41,471 bases of DNA, taken from Nitrospira sp. CG24E. Lineage in GTDB: Bacteria > Nitrospirota > Nitrospiria > Nitrospirales > Nitrospiraceae. The notes below the pieces were generated by a model. That model was not told where the DNA came from. It searched no databases and saw nothing but the letters and a program-made list of their open reading frames with translations. Positions 16,469 to 24,290 of the stretch are shown piece by piece. How positions within the stretch are numbered: position 1 is the first letter of the stretch; every line of letters starts with the position of its first letter. A program made the translations under genes and the position numbers. The stretch is from assembly GCA_002869895.2 (NCBI GenBank), contig NEWP02000032.1:1-41471 (forward strand). The letters are read 5' to 3'.

Positions 16469-17938
16469 ATGGATATCGAGCTTCTCATTCCTCCGTCCAG
16501 CCGTGCTGCCGGTCAATCGAGTTCGAGCCTGTTGAGCGAGACAGGTCAGGGTCAGCAGCCTGCTGAGAGCGGAGTGTTTTCTGCCCTCCTCGAAGATGCA
16601 GTGAAAAATACACGTGCGGCTCAGTCTCCCCCATTGTCCGATCCAAATGATTCGATGGAGTCGGCTCCACCGACAGCAATGGATGCCCATACGACAGGAG
16701 AGTCGTTGAGCGACATTGCGGTCTCGTTGTTATCTCAAGTGCCTGATCTGCGTGAGGGGTCTGCTTCCGTAGTCGAAGCGGTTGCGCGCCTACTGAATCC
16801 CACGGGTGATAGCCCACAGGGGACTGAATCGATTCCTCCGCTCCTACAGGGGCTGACAGTGGAAGCGTCGCATGACGATCTCGCGCTTGAAGCTGCGTCT
16901 GCGCCGACTGGTTCCGCACAGGCCGGGACCCCAGACTCTTCCATCAAGACACTGTTGCAACCAGCTCTCCCCCGCGATCAGTCCGAAATTTCAACGACTG
17001 GTGAAGATTCCAGAGCCATGAGTAAACCGGCCATTCAGAATGGCTCGGTCGCTGCAACCACTCCTGTTTCTCTTGGACAGAGGTCCGGTGACATGGCTCT
17101 TCCCAACAGAGAGCCGTCGGACTCTCCAATATCCGATCAACGCTCATCTCCTGTCGCAAAGGAAGAAGGGAGCGCGACTCGGACGGTTCAACTTTCCGAC
17201 CGGCTATCGGCTGGAGTCGGGCTGTCGGCGATCATCCAAGCGCAGGGGGCTCAAGAGACCACGTTACCGGGACCAGCTCTATCGGTTTCGTCGATCATAG
17301 GCAGCGGAGGGGGAGGACAAGATTCATTTGGAGCCTCGGCACAGGGTGAGAGAGAAGGTGCTCTGTTTCAATTTAACGCCAGTGAGATTCCGGAATCGTT
17401 GGCGCGAGGTACTCAACCCCAGCTCTTTAGCGACCAATTCACCCTGGCCCAGCAGCCACAGTCATCACTACAGGGACCGGGCTCGTCTGCTCCAATGGCA
17501 ATGCCGAATCAGCTGAAAATGGCACAGGCCCTGTTCGGTGGGAACCAGACGGCAATCATGACTTCAGCGTCTGGAATGGCCCAAACCGTCCATGTGGTAC
17601 TGCCGGCTCACGATTCAGGCCCACTCAGCGTGAGAATCTCCATGACGGACCAGACCGTGTCCACACAGTTCACCACCGATCGAAACGATCTTGGGCAGTT
17701 TCTGCTCACGCGGCAGGATCAGCTCCAGCAGAGTCTGAGCAAGTCTGGGATGGAACTTGGCCAGTTTCAAGTGCAGGTCAACCAGGAAGGCCGGCAGGAA
17801 ACATTGTCCGATCGACAGTCCCGGCGAAACGGTGAAGCCCCGGAGCAACGGTTCGCGTCGCAGGACCAGAACCGACAATCTCAAGATCGAGAACGGCCCG
17901 AGCCCCGGCCCACACGCGCATTGAGTCTTTTCGCTTAA
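16469..17938 (+). CDS. fliK: flagellar hook-length control protein FliK
   Basis: FliK is secreted while the hook grows and, through its C-domain, switches FlhB to late substrates. The 489-residue product has a long low-complexity S, Q, P, A and T rich N-terminus (residues 1 to about 360) and a C-terminal Flg_hook domain beginning around QTVHVVLPAHDSGPLSVRI and running through LTRQDQLQQSLSKSGMELGQ. The tail is rich in R, Q and E. I prefer ATG 16469; the frame opens at 16409 but that ATG lies in the right end of element B2. The ribosome site (GCGGGG) is weak. The TAA abuts the remnant C4. Confidence 0.9.
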   Translation: MDIELLIPPSSRAAGQSSSSLLSETGQGQQPAESGVFSALLEDAVKNTRAAQSPPLSDPNDSMESAPPTAMDAHTTGESLSDIAVSLLSQVPDLREGSASVVEAVARLLNPTGDSPQGTESIPPLLQGLTVEASHDDLALEAASAPTGSAQAGTPDSSIKTLLQPALPRDQSEISTTGEDSRAMSKPAIQNGSVAATTPVSLGQRSGDMALPNREPSDSPISDQRSSPVAKEEGSATRTVQLSDRLSAGVGLSAIIQAQGAQETTLPGPALSVSSIIGSGGGGQDSFGASAQGEREGALFQFNASEIPESLARGTQPQLFSDQFTLAQQPQSSLQGPGSSAPMAMPNQLKMAQALFGGNQTAIMTSASGMAQTVHVVLPAHDSGPLSVRISMTDQTVSTQFTTDRNDLGQFLLTRQDQLQQSLSKSGMELGQFQVQVNQEGRQETLSDRQSRRNGEAPEQRFASQDQNRQSQDRERPEPRPTRALSLFA

Positions 17939-17957
17939 CAAGATGCTGAAAAAATCC
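17939..17957. repeat. C4, left-end remnant of a C-family element
   Basis: CAAGATGCTGAAAAAATCC directly after the fliK TAA matches the left end of C2 and C3 (CAGGATGCTGAAAAAG). No right end follows; instead hairpin A4 begins within about 10 bp. Confidence 0.65.
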
Positions 17958-17964
17958 AACCTGT

Positions 17965-18041
17965 CTGTTTGGTCTATCTGGTCTATTTGGTCTGTCTCGT
18001 TCGCCGGACCAAAGGAACCAGATAGACCAAACGAACCAAAG
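17965..18041. repeat. word-array hairpin A4 (period 9), before flgD
   Basis: The left arm is TTTGGTCTA-TCTGGTCTA-TTTGGTCTG and the right arm GACCAAAGG-AACCAGATA-GACCAAACG-AACCAAAGT, nine-base words. A perfect 15-bp stem joins 17968-17982 and 18017-18031. The right arm ends 24 bp before flgD. Confidence 0.75.
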
Positions 18042-18065
18042 TGAGTTGAATGAAAGGAGAGATTC

Positions 18066-18347
18066 ATGATCGACTTTGCCGCAATAACCAATTCGACCGC
18101 GACAACTCCTCCACCGGAGACTGGGCCGAAGGAACTCGGCCAGGATGAGTTCTTGAAGCTCCTGGTTACGCAACTGAAGTATCAGGATCCGCTTAAACCG
18201 CTCGAAAACCAGGACTTCATCGCACAGACGGCGCAGTTCAGTCAGCTGAACCAGATGACCGAGCTCGTGAGTTTGATGAAGCAAAGTGTGGCACTCCAGG
18301 AAGCGGCGACAGCGCCGGCGGCACGACAAACTCAGACCCAGGCGTAA
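18066..18347 (+). CDS. flgD: flagellar hook capping protein FlgD, short form
   Basis: FlgD caps the growing hook and is needed for FlgE polymerisation. This product is only 93 residues and keeps the conserved N-terminal part: [20 protein letters not shown] followed by [20 protein letters not shown]. The Ig-like and Tudor-like domains of the usual 220-residue FlgD are missing, and no continuation is found in another frame in the 79 bp before flgE, so this is not a simple frameshift. ATG 18066 follows AAAGGAGAG. Short FlgD proteins are known in other phyla. Confidence 0.92.
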   Translation: MIDFAAITNSTATTPPPETGPKELGQDEFLKLLVTQLKYQDPLKPLENQDFIAQTAQFSQLNQMTELVSLMKQSVALQEAATAPAARQTQTQA

Positions 18348-18426
18348 GGCTAAAGGCGAGTTAGTAGGAAGATCATTATTCACCGGCAGGCAAACTGTCA
18401 TTCGTTCTGAATAAAGGAGACGCATC

Positions 18427-19653
18427 ATGGGAATTTTGACCTCGCTGTTCTCGGCTGTCAGCGGACTTAATACGTACGGTAATGCCATGTCTGTGATCGG
18501 GAATAATATCGCGAACGTCGGAACGGCAGGGTTTAAGTCGAGCCGCGCGTCGTTTGCCGATTTAGTCTCAGCTTCGCTCGGCGGCGGGTCGAGTACTGGC
18601 CAGGTTGGGTTGGGCGTGTTCCTGAACGACGTGCAGACGAGTTTTTCACAGGGTTCCCTCTCGAATACGGGAAATACCTTGGATCTTGCGATCGATGGGG
18701 CTGGGTTTTTCGGGCTGCGCGATACCACGGGCACTTCATCCTATTCTCGCGCCGGACAATTTGAAGTGAACAACCTCGGTGAGATCGTGGACCCGAGCGG
18801 TCGATTCTTACAGGGCTATCAAGCGTCAGCGACGGGAGTGATTTTGGGGACAGTCGGAAATATTACTCTGTCCACAGCCACGATCGCTCCGCAGTTTACC
18901 GCCAACGCATCAGTGGAGGCCAATCTGAATTCAACATCCACCGTTCCGGCGGCCGTGTTCGACGTGACCGATGCCACGACCTATAATTTCTCGAATGGCA
19001 TTACCGTCTATGACTCGCTTGGATCTCAGCATCAGCTGCGGTTGTATTATGTGAAAACCGCGACGGCCAACACCTGGAATCTCCATTCTCAAGTCGATGG
19101 CGGCGCAACGACGGCGCAGACGAATTTGGTATTTAACTCAAGCGGGGTATTGACGGGAGGCGGCGCGCAGACGTTTTCGTTGCCCATTGCCGGTGGGGCG
19201 GCTACGCCACTCACGGTCGCCATGGACTTCTCAGCCATGACGCAATTTGGCACTGCATCGAATTTGACCAATCAAACTCAAGATGGGTTTACGTCCGGCT
19301 CGTTTCAGAGTTTGTCCATCGATTCGGTGGGACGAGTCGTGGCACAGTTTTCCAACGGTCAGACCAGAACCCTTGCCCAGATCGTGTTGAGCCGATTCAC
19401 GAACCCGAACGGATTGGCACGGGCCGGTGAGAATGGGTTTGCCGAGACGATAGACTCTGGCCCGCCGCTGGCAGGGGCTCCGACGAACAATGGATTGGGA
19501 CGGCTGATTTCCCAGACTATCGAACAGTCCAATGTGGATCTCGGCAAAGAATTTGTCGATATGATCATTACGCAACGCGCGTTTCAAGCGAATTCCCGAG
19601 CCATCACCACGAGCGATGAGATGCTACAAGAGCTGGTGAATCTGAAGCGCTGA
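18427..19653 (+). CDS. flgE: flagellar hook protein FlgE
   Basis: FlgE is the hook subunit. The 408-residue product has the N-terminal rod/hook motif SVIGNNIANVGTAGFKSSRA, the variable central hook domains, and the C-terminal SNVDLGKEFVDMIITQRAFQ with NSRAITTSDEMLQELVNLKR closing the protein. ATG 18427 follows AAAGGAGACG. It is the last gene before a 309-bp break that holds a GC-rich hairpin and a new sigma-54 promoter, so it probably ends a transcription unit. Confidence 0.97.
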   Translation: MGILTSLFSAVSGLNTYGNAMSVIGNNIANVGTAGFKSSRASFADLVSASLGGGSSTGQVGLGVFLNDVQTSFSQGSLSNTGNTLDLAIDGAGFFGLRDTTGTSSYSRAGQFEVNNLGEIVDPSGRFLQGYQASATGVILGTVGNITLSTATIAPQFTANASVEANLNSTSTVPAAVFDVTDATTYNFSNGITVYDSLGSQHQLRLYYVKTATANTWNLHSQVDGGATTAQTNLVFNSSGVLTGGGAQTFSLPIAGGAATPLTVAMDFSAMTQFGTASNLTNQTQDGFTSGSFQSLSIDSVGRVVAQFSNGQTRTLAQIVLSRFTNPNGLARAGENGFAETIDSGPPLAGAPTNNGLGRLISQTIEQSNVDLGKEFVDMIITQRAFQANSRAITTSDEMLQELVNLKR

Positions 19654-19660
19654 GTTCTAA

Positions 19661-19696
19661 GGGACTGGCTCCGCCGTCTTCGGCGGTGCCTGTCCC
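19661..19696. repeat. D2 palindrome after flgE
   Basis: GGGACTGGCTCCGCC...GGCGGTGCCTGTCCC folds as a hairpin with loop around GTCTTC. It is the reverse complement of the right part of D1 (14516-14551) with one difference. Confidence 0.8.
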
Positions 19697-19710
19697 GGTT
19701 GTTCCTCGGA

Positions 19711-19747
19711 AGGGGGCAGGCGCCAATAAGAGTGGCGCCTGCCCCCT
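19711..19747. terminator. strong 15-bp GC-rich hairpin, probable end of the flgE transcript
   Basis: AGGGGGCAGGCGCCA (19711-19725) pairs perfectly with TGGCGCCTGCCCCCT (19733-19747) across the loop ATAAGAG. There is no T-run after it, so it is not a classical intrinsic terminator. It may block transcription or protect the 3' end, or be part of a repeat related to D2. Confidence 0.5.
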
Positions 19748-19787
19748 ACGCGATCTGCTCTCCTCGCCGTCCTGTTGCGTCATCTTA

Positions 19788-19800
19788 TTGACAGTGTCAA
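19788..19800. promoter_or_regulatory. palindrome TTGACAGTGTCAA, candidate activator site upstream of fliL
   Basis: It is a perfect palindrome around a central G, centred about 113 bp before the -24 box at 19907. The distance equals that of the 2440-2453 palindrome from its promoter. Both contain TTGAC and GTCAA half-sites but in opposite order, so a common regulator is not certain. Confidence 0.35.
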
Positions 19801-19905
19801 GGCTCTGGCAATGGGTGCGACGGTTCTCTGCCCACAATCCATCAAATTCATACGCCAGATGGCCTATTGCGGTTGTGCTGTCGCCTGCGACAGGCATGAT
19901 CCCGA

Positions 19906-19921
19906 TGGCATAGCCATTGCA
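19906..19921 (+). promoter_or_regulatory. sigma-54 promoter for the fliL-fliA operon
   Basis: TGGCATAGCCATTGCA matches TGGCAC-N5-TTGCA with a single change: GG at 19907-19908, ten bases, GC at 19919-19920. It lies 42 bp before the fliL start, after the terminator-like hairpin that follows flgE. Confidence 0.8.
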
Positions 19922-19962
19922 AACTTCCCGGTTGTTGATCTGTTCGATTGGAGGAGGTGTCT

Positions 19963-20508
19963 ATGGCAGAGACTGAAACCGCGCCGCCGCCGGCGCCAGC
20001 GCCAGCTGCGGCGGGGATTCCGCTGAAAATGGTCATCATTATTGTTGCCGGCACACTCGTGCTCGGCCTTGGAGGGGCGTTCGCCGCCTTTAAGTTCATG
20101 GCGGGAGACCATAAGGGAGAGGATCCGAAAGCCGAGGCGACGGTCGCGAAGGAGGCGGGGCACGGGGAGACGGAAGCGAAGCACGGAGAGGCCAAAGCCG
20201 GAGGCCCAGGCGCGATCTACGACGTAGAGCCGTTTATCGTGAACCTCGCCGATACGCCGGAGGTGCGCTATCTGAAACTGACGGTAAAGTTGGAGCTCGA
20301 AAACCAGGAGGCCTCGGCCGAACTCGCCAACCGCGTCCCACAGTTACGCGACACGATACTGGTTCTTCTGACGAGTAAGGATGCGGCATCGATCCGCACC
20401 ACTCAGGGCAAGTTTCAGTTGCGCGATGAAATTACCCAGCGGGTCAATAGTCTGCTTCCAAAACCCGCCGTGCGGGCAGCCTACTTTACGGACTTTGTCG
20501 TGCAATAG
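19963..20508 (+). CDS. fliL: flagellar basal body-associated protein FliL
   Basis: FliL is a single-pass inner-membrane protein that surrounds the stator. The 181-residue product has a proline/alanine-rich cytoplasmic start, a membrane segment at about 20-45 (MVIIIVAGTLVLGLGGAFAA), a charged linker, and the periplasmic domain with YDVEPFIVNLADTPEVRYLK and the end region VRAAYFTDFVVQ. ATG 19963 follows GGAGGAGGTG; the frame is open to a TTG at 19948 inside that ribosome site, so the later ATG is preferred. It opens the sigma-54 operon running to fliA. Confidence 0.95.
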   Translation: MAETETAPPPAPAPAAAGIPLKMVIIIVAGTLVLGLGGAFAAFKFMAGDHKGEDPKAEATVAKEAGHGETEAKHGEAKAGGPGAIYDVEPFIVNLADTPEVRYLKLTVKLELENQEASAELANRVPQLRDTILVLLTSKDAASIRTTQGKFQLRDEITQRVNSLLPKPAVRAAYFTDFVVQ

Positions 20509-20526
20509 CCTGAACCGCTTCGCGTT

Positions 20527-21501
20527 ATGGAAAAGATACTCTCACAAGATGAAATAGACGCGCTGTTGAAAGGCGTCACCTCCGGTGAGGTCGAAACCCA
20601 AGCAGGGGAAGAGGAGCAGCCGGCCGGCGGGGTCAGGCAGTTTGACCTCTTCAATCAGGAACGCATCGTCCGCGGGCGCATGCCGACGCTGGAGCTGATT
20701 ACCGACCGGTTCACCAGGCATCTGTCCCTGTCCTGGAGCACCCTGCTGAATACGAAAGTCGAGTTCAATATTATCGGGACGCAGATCATGAAGTTCGGCG
20801 CGTTTCTGAAGACCGTTCCGATTCCCTCCTCGTTGAACGTATTTCGAATGGATCCGTTGCGCGGGAACGGTCTGTTTGTACTGAACGCATTCATGGTCTA
20901 TCTCGTGGTGGACTATTTTTACGGGGGCAAGGCGCAAACGCATGTAAAGCCTGAAGGCCGGGACTTCACGCCGATTCAGTTACGGATCATCAAGAAGATT
21001 GTGCAGTCGGCATTCGAGGACCTGGAGAAAGCGTGGCACGCCGCGCTGTCCGTCAAGACCTCGTTGGTCCGTTCTGAATCCAATCCGCAGTTCGCCATGG
21101 TGGTTTCCGTATCGGAAATCGTGTTCGTGACGACGCTCCAAGTGCAATTCGGGGAGACGACCAGCGATTTCTTTATTGTGTATCCCTATTCGATGCTCGA
21201 GCCCATTAAGGAGAAACTCTATTCGGGCATCGTCTCCGAGCAGATGGAGCAGGATGGAAGCTGGGCGAACAGGTTTCATGAAAAGCTGCAAGAGTGCCAG
21301 CTGGCCGTGACGGTTCGGCTTGGAACCGCCTCGGTCAAGGTGCGGGACGTGTTGGACTTCGCCCCCGGCGATCTCATTCTTTTGGACCAGCGACCAGGCG
21401 ACCCGCTCGATTGTTTCGTCGAAGGATACTTGAAGTTTCAGGGAAGCCCGGGCGTCTCGAAAGGGAACCATGCCTGCCGCGTCGAAAAGGTGATCGTGTA
21501 A
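20527..21501 (+). CDS. fliM: flagellar motor switch protein FliM
   Basis: FliM forms the middle of the C-ring and receives CheY-P. The 324-residue protein starts with the CheY-binding motif region ILSQDEIDALLKGV, has the middle domain with DRFTRHLSLSWSTLLNTKVE and GNGLFVLNAFMVYLVVDYFY, and a C-terminal SpoA domain (VRLGTASVKVRDVLDFAPGD). The intact N-terminal motif implies control by a CheY encoded elsewhere. The ribosome site before ATG 20527 is weak. fliN follows after 28 bp. Confidence 0.97.
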   Translation: MEKILSQDEIDALLKGVTSGEVETQAGEEEQPAGGVRQFDLFNQERIVRGRMPTLELITDRFTRHLSLSWSTLLNTKVEFNIIGTQIMKFGAFLKTVPIPSSLNVFRMDPLRGNGLFVLNAFMVYLVVDYFYGGKAQTHVKPEGRDFTPIQLRIIKKIVQSAFEDLEKAWHAALSVKTSLVRSESNPQFAMVVSVSEIVFVTTLQVQFGETTSDFFIVYPYSMLEPIKEKLYSGIVSEQMEQDGSWANRFHEKLQECQLAVTVRLGTASVKVRDVLDFAPGDLILLDQRPGDPLDCFVEGYLKFQGSPGVSKGNHACRVEKVIV

Positions 21502-21529
21502 TCGGTTATATGTCCGAGGAGAACCGCCT

Positions 21530-21910
21530 ATGGCTGACAACGAAGTAGCAACCTCCGGAACGAAGACTCCCGCTCAAGCCGCTGCGCCGGCTCCAACAGC
21601 GGCTCCGGCGTCATTTCCTCCGCTCGACGGAGGAGGAGCGGTTCCTGCGCCCAAGAATATCGAGTTCATTCTCGACATTCCGATGCAAGTGACGGTGCAG
21701 GTCGGATCGACCAAGATGGTGATTCGAGAGTTATTGCAGCTCGGACAGGGGTCGGTGATCGAGCTTGAAAAACTGGCGGGAGAACCGATGGAGGTGCTGG
21801 TCAACAACAAGCTGGTGGCGCGGGGCGAAGTCGTCGTGGTGAACGAGAAGTTCGGGATTCGCCTCACCGACGTCATCAGCGCGGCTGAGCGGGTTCAGCA
21901 ACTGGCGTAA
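21530..21910 (+). CDS. fliN: flagellar motor switch protein FliN
   Basis: FliN forms the lower rim of the C-ring and docks FliH-FliI there. The 126-residue product has an alanine/proline-rich leader and a SpoA domain from about residue 45: LDIPMQVTVQVGSTKMVIRE, LLQLGQGSVIELEKLAGEPM and ARGEVVVVNEKFGIRLTDVI. ATG 21530 follows CGAGGAGAA. Its interest here is that FliN is the normal partner of the FliH N-terminus, which in this genome is replaced by a receiver domain. Confidence 0.97.
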   Translation: MADNEVATSGTKTPAQAAAPAPTAAPASFPPLDGGGAVPAPKNIEFILDIPMQVTVQVGSTKMVIRELLQLGQGSVIELEKLAGEPMEVLVNNKLVARGEVVVVNEKFGIRLTDVISAAERVQQLA

Positions 21911-21911
21911 G

Positions 21912-22004
21912 GGTTTGTTTGGTTCATCTGGTTTATTTTGTTTATTTGGTTCAATTGGTTCAACCAAACAAACGAGACAAACCAGATGAACCAAATAAAC
22001 AAGA
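21912..22004. repeat. word-array hairpin A5 (period 9), before fliO
   Basis: Left: TTTGGTTCA-TCTGGTTTA-TTTTGTTTA-TTTGGTTCA-ATTGGTTCA. Right: AACCAAACA-AACGAGACA-AACCAGATG-AACCAAATA-AACAAGACC. A perfect 17-bp stem joins 21918-21934 and 21979-21995, extended by five further pairs with one G-T. The right arm ends 19 bp before fliO. Confidence 0.78.
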
Positions 22005-22023
22005 CCGACGGAATGGAGACCAT

Positions 22024-22380
22024 GTGATCGATTTCTGGGACAGTTTTTTACGGATGGCGTCGGCGTTGGCCCTTGTGTTGGCTCTCATAGGAGGGCTGGT
22101 TCTATTGATTCGCCGGTTTACAGGCACAAGGTTGGGCGCGCCTGTCTCCACGCAGATCGTCCAGGTCCTCGGCAGCGGGTACATCGGCCCACGCAAGACG
22201 ATTTCTCTGGTATCGGTTGCAGGGGAATTCTTCGCGGTCGGCATGACTCCGACGGAACTGGTGTCTCTCGGCCATATCCAGGATCGGGAACGAGTCCAGC
22301 AGTTTCTGTCCGCGGCGACCACCGGTCACCCGGTCGCGCCTGGCAGGCAGTCAGAAACGAGAGGTGGCCATGCAAACTGA
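22024..22380 (+). CDS. fliO: flagellar biosynthesis protein FliO
   Basis: FliO helps assemble the FliP pore of the export gate. The 118-residue product has an N-terminal membrane segment (residues about 9-28, MASALALVLALIGGLVLLI) and a short cytoplasmic domain with QIVQVLGSGYIGPRKTISLV and GEFFAVGMTPTELVSLG, the usual FliO pattern. The start is GTG 22024; the ATG two bases earlier reads ATG-TGA. Upstream frame-open sequence is hairpin A5. It overlaps fliP. Confidence 0.93.
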   Translation: MIDFWDSFLRMASALALVLALIGGLVLLIRRFTGTRLGAPVSTQIVQVLGSGYIGPRKTISLVSVAGEFFAVGMTPTELVSLGHIQDRERVQQFLSAATTGHPVAPGRQSETRGGHAN

Positions 22381-23173
22381 TGCCGGCGCAGGTCAGCCGC
22401 TGATCTTTTCCGCGCGGCGCCACCAAGGCTATCGAGCCTGCCTTTTGCCAATTGCCCTGTTCTGCCTGTTCTTCGGCATGACGCAGGACGCCATCGGCGG
22501 GGCCAATCCTTCTGTCACGATCGATCTCGGCCAGACGGGTCCCAAACAGACCGCCGTCGTCTTTCAAATTATTGCCCTGTTGACGGTGCTCTCCCTGGCG
22601 CCGGCCTTCTTTATCATGGTGACCTCCTTCACCAGAATCGTGATTGTGCTTTCATTTCTCCGCCAGGCGATCGGGACGCAGGCTGCGCCGCCCAATCAGA
22701 TTATCATCAGCTTGGCTCTGTTCATCACCGTCTTTGTGATGGCGCCGGTGGGGGAGACAGTCTATAGCCAAGCCCTGCAGCCTCTGCTCGCGGAACAGAT
22801 CTCGTACGAGGAAGCTTGGACAAAGGGTATCCAGCCGATTCGAGCCTTTATGCTGAAGCAGGTGCGCGATAAGGATCTGGCGCTTTTTATCGATCTCAGC
22901 AAAATGCCCAAACCTGAAACCGTCGATCAGGTTCCCATCTATGTCGTGATTCCCGCCTATATATTGAGTGAATTGCGTGTCGCCTTTCAGATCGGCTTTC
23001 TCATCTATATCCCGTTTCTGATCGTCGACATGGTGGTGGCCAGCATTCTGATGTCCATGGGCATGATGTTGTTGCCTCCGGCCGTCATTTCACTCCCGTT
23101 CAAACTGATTCTCTTCGTGCTGGCCGACGGGTGGAATTTGGTCGTCGGGTCGTTAGTGAAAAGCTTTCAGTGA
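22370..23173 (+). CDS. fliP: flagellar type III export pore protein FliP
   Basis: FliP is the main pore subunit of the export gate. The 267-residue product has a cleavable-type N-terminus (hydrophobic residues about 25-45) and the conserved segments SLAPAFFIMVTSFTRIVIVL, QIIISLALFITVFVMAPVG and FQIGFLIYIPFLIVDMVVAS followed by SMGMMLLPPAVISLPFKLI. ATG 22370 lies five bases after GAGG; GTG 22364 is also possible. It overlaps fliO by 11 bp. Confidence 0.97.
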   Translation: MQTDAGAGQPLIFSARRHQGYRACLLPIALFCLFFGMTQDAIGGANPSVTIDLGQTGPKQTAVVFQIIALLTVLSLAPAFFIMVTSFTRIVIVLSFLRQAIGTQAAPPNQIIISLALFITVFVMAPVGETVYSQALQPLLAEQISYEEAWTKGIQPIRAFMLKQVRDKDLALFIDLSKMPKPETVDQVPIYVVIPAYILSELRVAFQIGFLIYIPFLIVDMVVASILMSMGMMLLPPAVISLPFKLILFVLADGWNLVVGSLVKSFQ

Positions 23174-23198
23174 TTGCGACCGGAATGAGGAGAACAAG

Positions 23199-23468
23199 AT
23201 GACACCCGAGATGGTCACCGAGTTAGGCCGCCAAGCCATCGAAACGACACTGATCGTGTCTGCCCCCATCCTGGGGCTCGCCCTGGTGGTGGGGCTTGCG
23301 GTCAGTGTGTTCCAGGCCATGACGCAGTTGAATGAGGCGACCCTCACGTTCGTGCCGAAAGTGGTGGCCGTCTTCGTGGCATTTGTCTTCTTTTTGCCCT
23401 GGATGCTGGGCGTACTCACGTCGTTTATGACGCAGGTATTTTTGAATATTCCACTGTATGGGCAATAA
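23199..23468 (+). CDS. fliQ: flagellar export gate protein FliQ
   Basis: FliQ is a small two-helix subunit of the export pore. The 89-residue product shows the family pattern with TTLIVSAPILGLALVVGLAV, SVFQAMTQLNEATLTFVPKV and a second membrane helix VAVFVAFVFFLPWMLGVL. ATG 23199 follows TGAGGAGAA. It lies in the fixed order fliP-fliQ-fliR. Confidence 0.97.
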   Translation: MTPEMVTELGRQAIETTLIVSAPILGLALVVGLAVSVFQAMTQLNEATLTFVPKVVAVFVAFVFFLPWMLGVLTSFMTQVFLNIPLYGQ

Positions 23469-23501
23469 CGCGGCATCCCTGGGATAGAGTACGAGAAAAC
23501 T

Positions 23502-24290
23502 ATGAGTATGGTGCCCTCTCTTCATCTTGTCTTGCCGGAATTCCAGTCGTTTCTGGTCTTGGTGTCCCGTATCGGGGGCATCGTGGCGGCATTCCCGATG
23601 TTAGGCGGACGAACGGTTCCCGCCAAAATCAAGATCGCGCTTGTGCTGATGTTGGGGGTTGCGCTCTCGCCGCTCATTCGGCTTCCGCCGCTGTCTCAGG
23701 ACGCGATTGAAATGACAGCCGGGCTTGCGAGCGAACTGCTCATCGGCCTGGTCATCGGCCTGGCCGTCCGATTGGTGTTCGGAGCGCTGGAAGTGGCCGG
23801 CGATCTGTTGGGAACTCAGATGGGATTCGGCGCGGTGCAACTGTTGGATCCCATGACCGATCAACATTCGTCGGTGATCAACGAGTATTTTCGAATCATC
23901 GCCATGTTGGTGTTTCTTTCGCTGAATGCGCACATGGTCGTCGTGGCAGCCATCGTGTCGAGCTACGAGGCTATCCCGCCATTCGGCGCCAGGCTTTCCT
24001 CCGCGCTCGGGGAGGAGGTGCTCCAGCTGTCCCAGCACATGTTTGTGATCGCCCTGCAGCTGTCGGCGCCGATCCTCGTGGTGATGCTCCTGATCAATGT
24101 CCTGCTGGCCATGCTGGGGCGGGCTGTCGCTCAGGTCAACGTCTTCGTGTTGAGCTTTCCCATCACGATCTTGGGAGGGCTCCTGGTGTTAGGTCTGGCG
24201 TTACCCTATACCGTCTCGCTGTTCGAACGGGAATTTATGGGGTTGCACGACACGATTGAAAGGCTATTGAGGATCCTTGGACATGGCTGA
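23502..24290 (+). CDS. fliR: flagellar export gate protein FliR
   Basis: FliR is the single-copy export gate subunit that interacts with FlhB. The 262-residue product has several membrane helices, with FLVLVSRIGGIVAAFPMLGG, the conserved ALEVAGDLLGTQMGFGAVQL and a C-terminal part LSFPITILGGLLVLGLALPY. The ribosome site before ATG 23502 is weak (ACGAGAA). Its end overlaps flhB by 8 bp. Confidence 0.96.
   Translation: MSMVPSLHLVLPEFQSFLVLVSRIGGIVAAFPMLGGRTVPAKIKIALVLMLGVALSPLIRLPPLSQDAIEMTAGLASELLIGLVIGLAVRLVFGALEVAGDLLGTQMGFGAVQLLDPMTDQHSSVINEYFRIIAMLVFLSLNAHMVVVAAIVSSYEAIPPFGARLSSALGEEVLQLSQHMFVIALQLSAPILVVMLLINVLLAMLGRAVAQVNVFVLSFPITILGGLLVLGLALPYTVSLFEREFMGLHDTIERLLRILGHG

Noticed and set aside
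19686-19913. 75-codon ORF between flgE and fliL
   Set aside because: It crosses the D2 hairpin, the GC-rich stem-loop and the sigma-54 promoter.
21919-22023. Upstream extension of fliO
   Set aside because: It translates hairpin A5; the repetitive V-Y-L-V pattern is an artefact of the 9-nt words.
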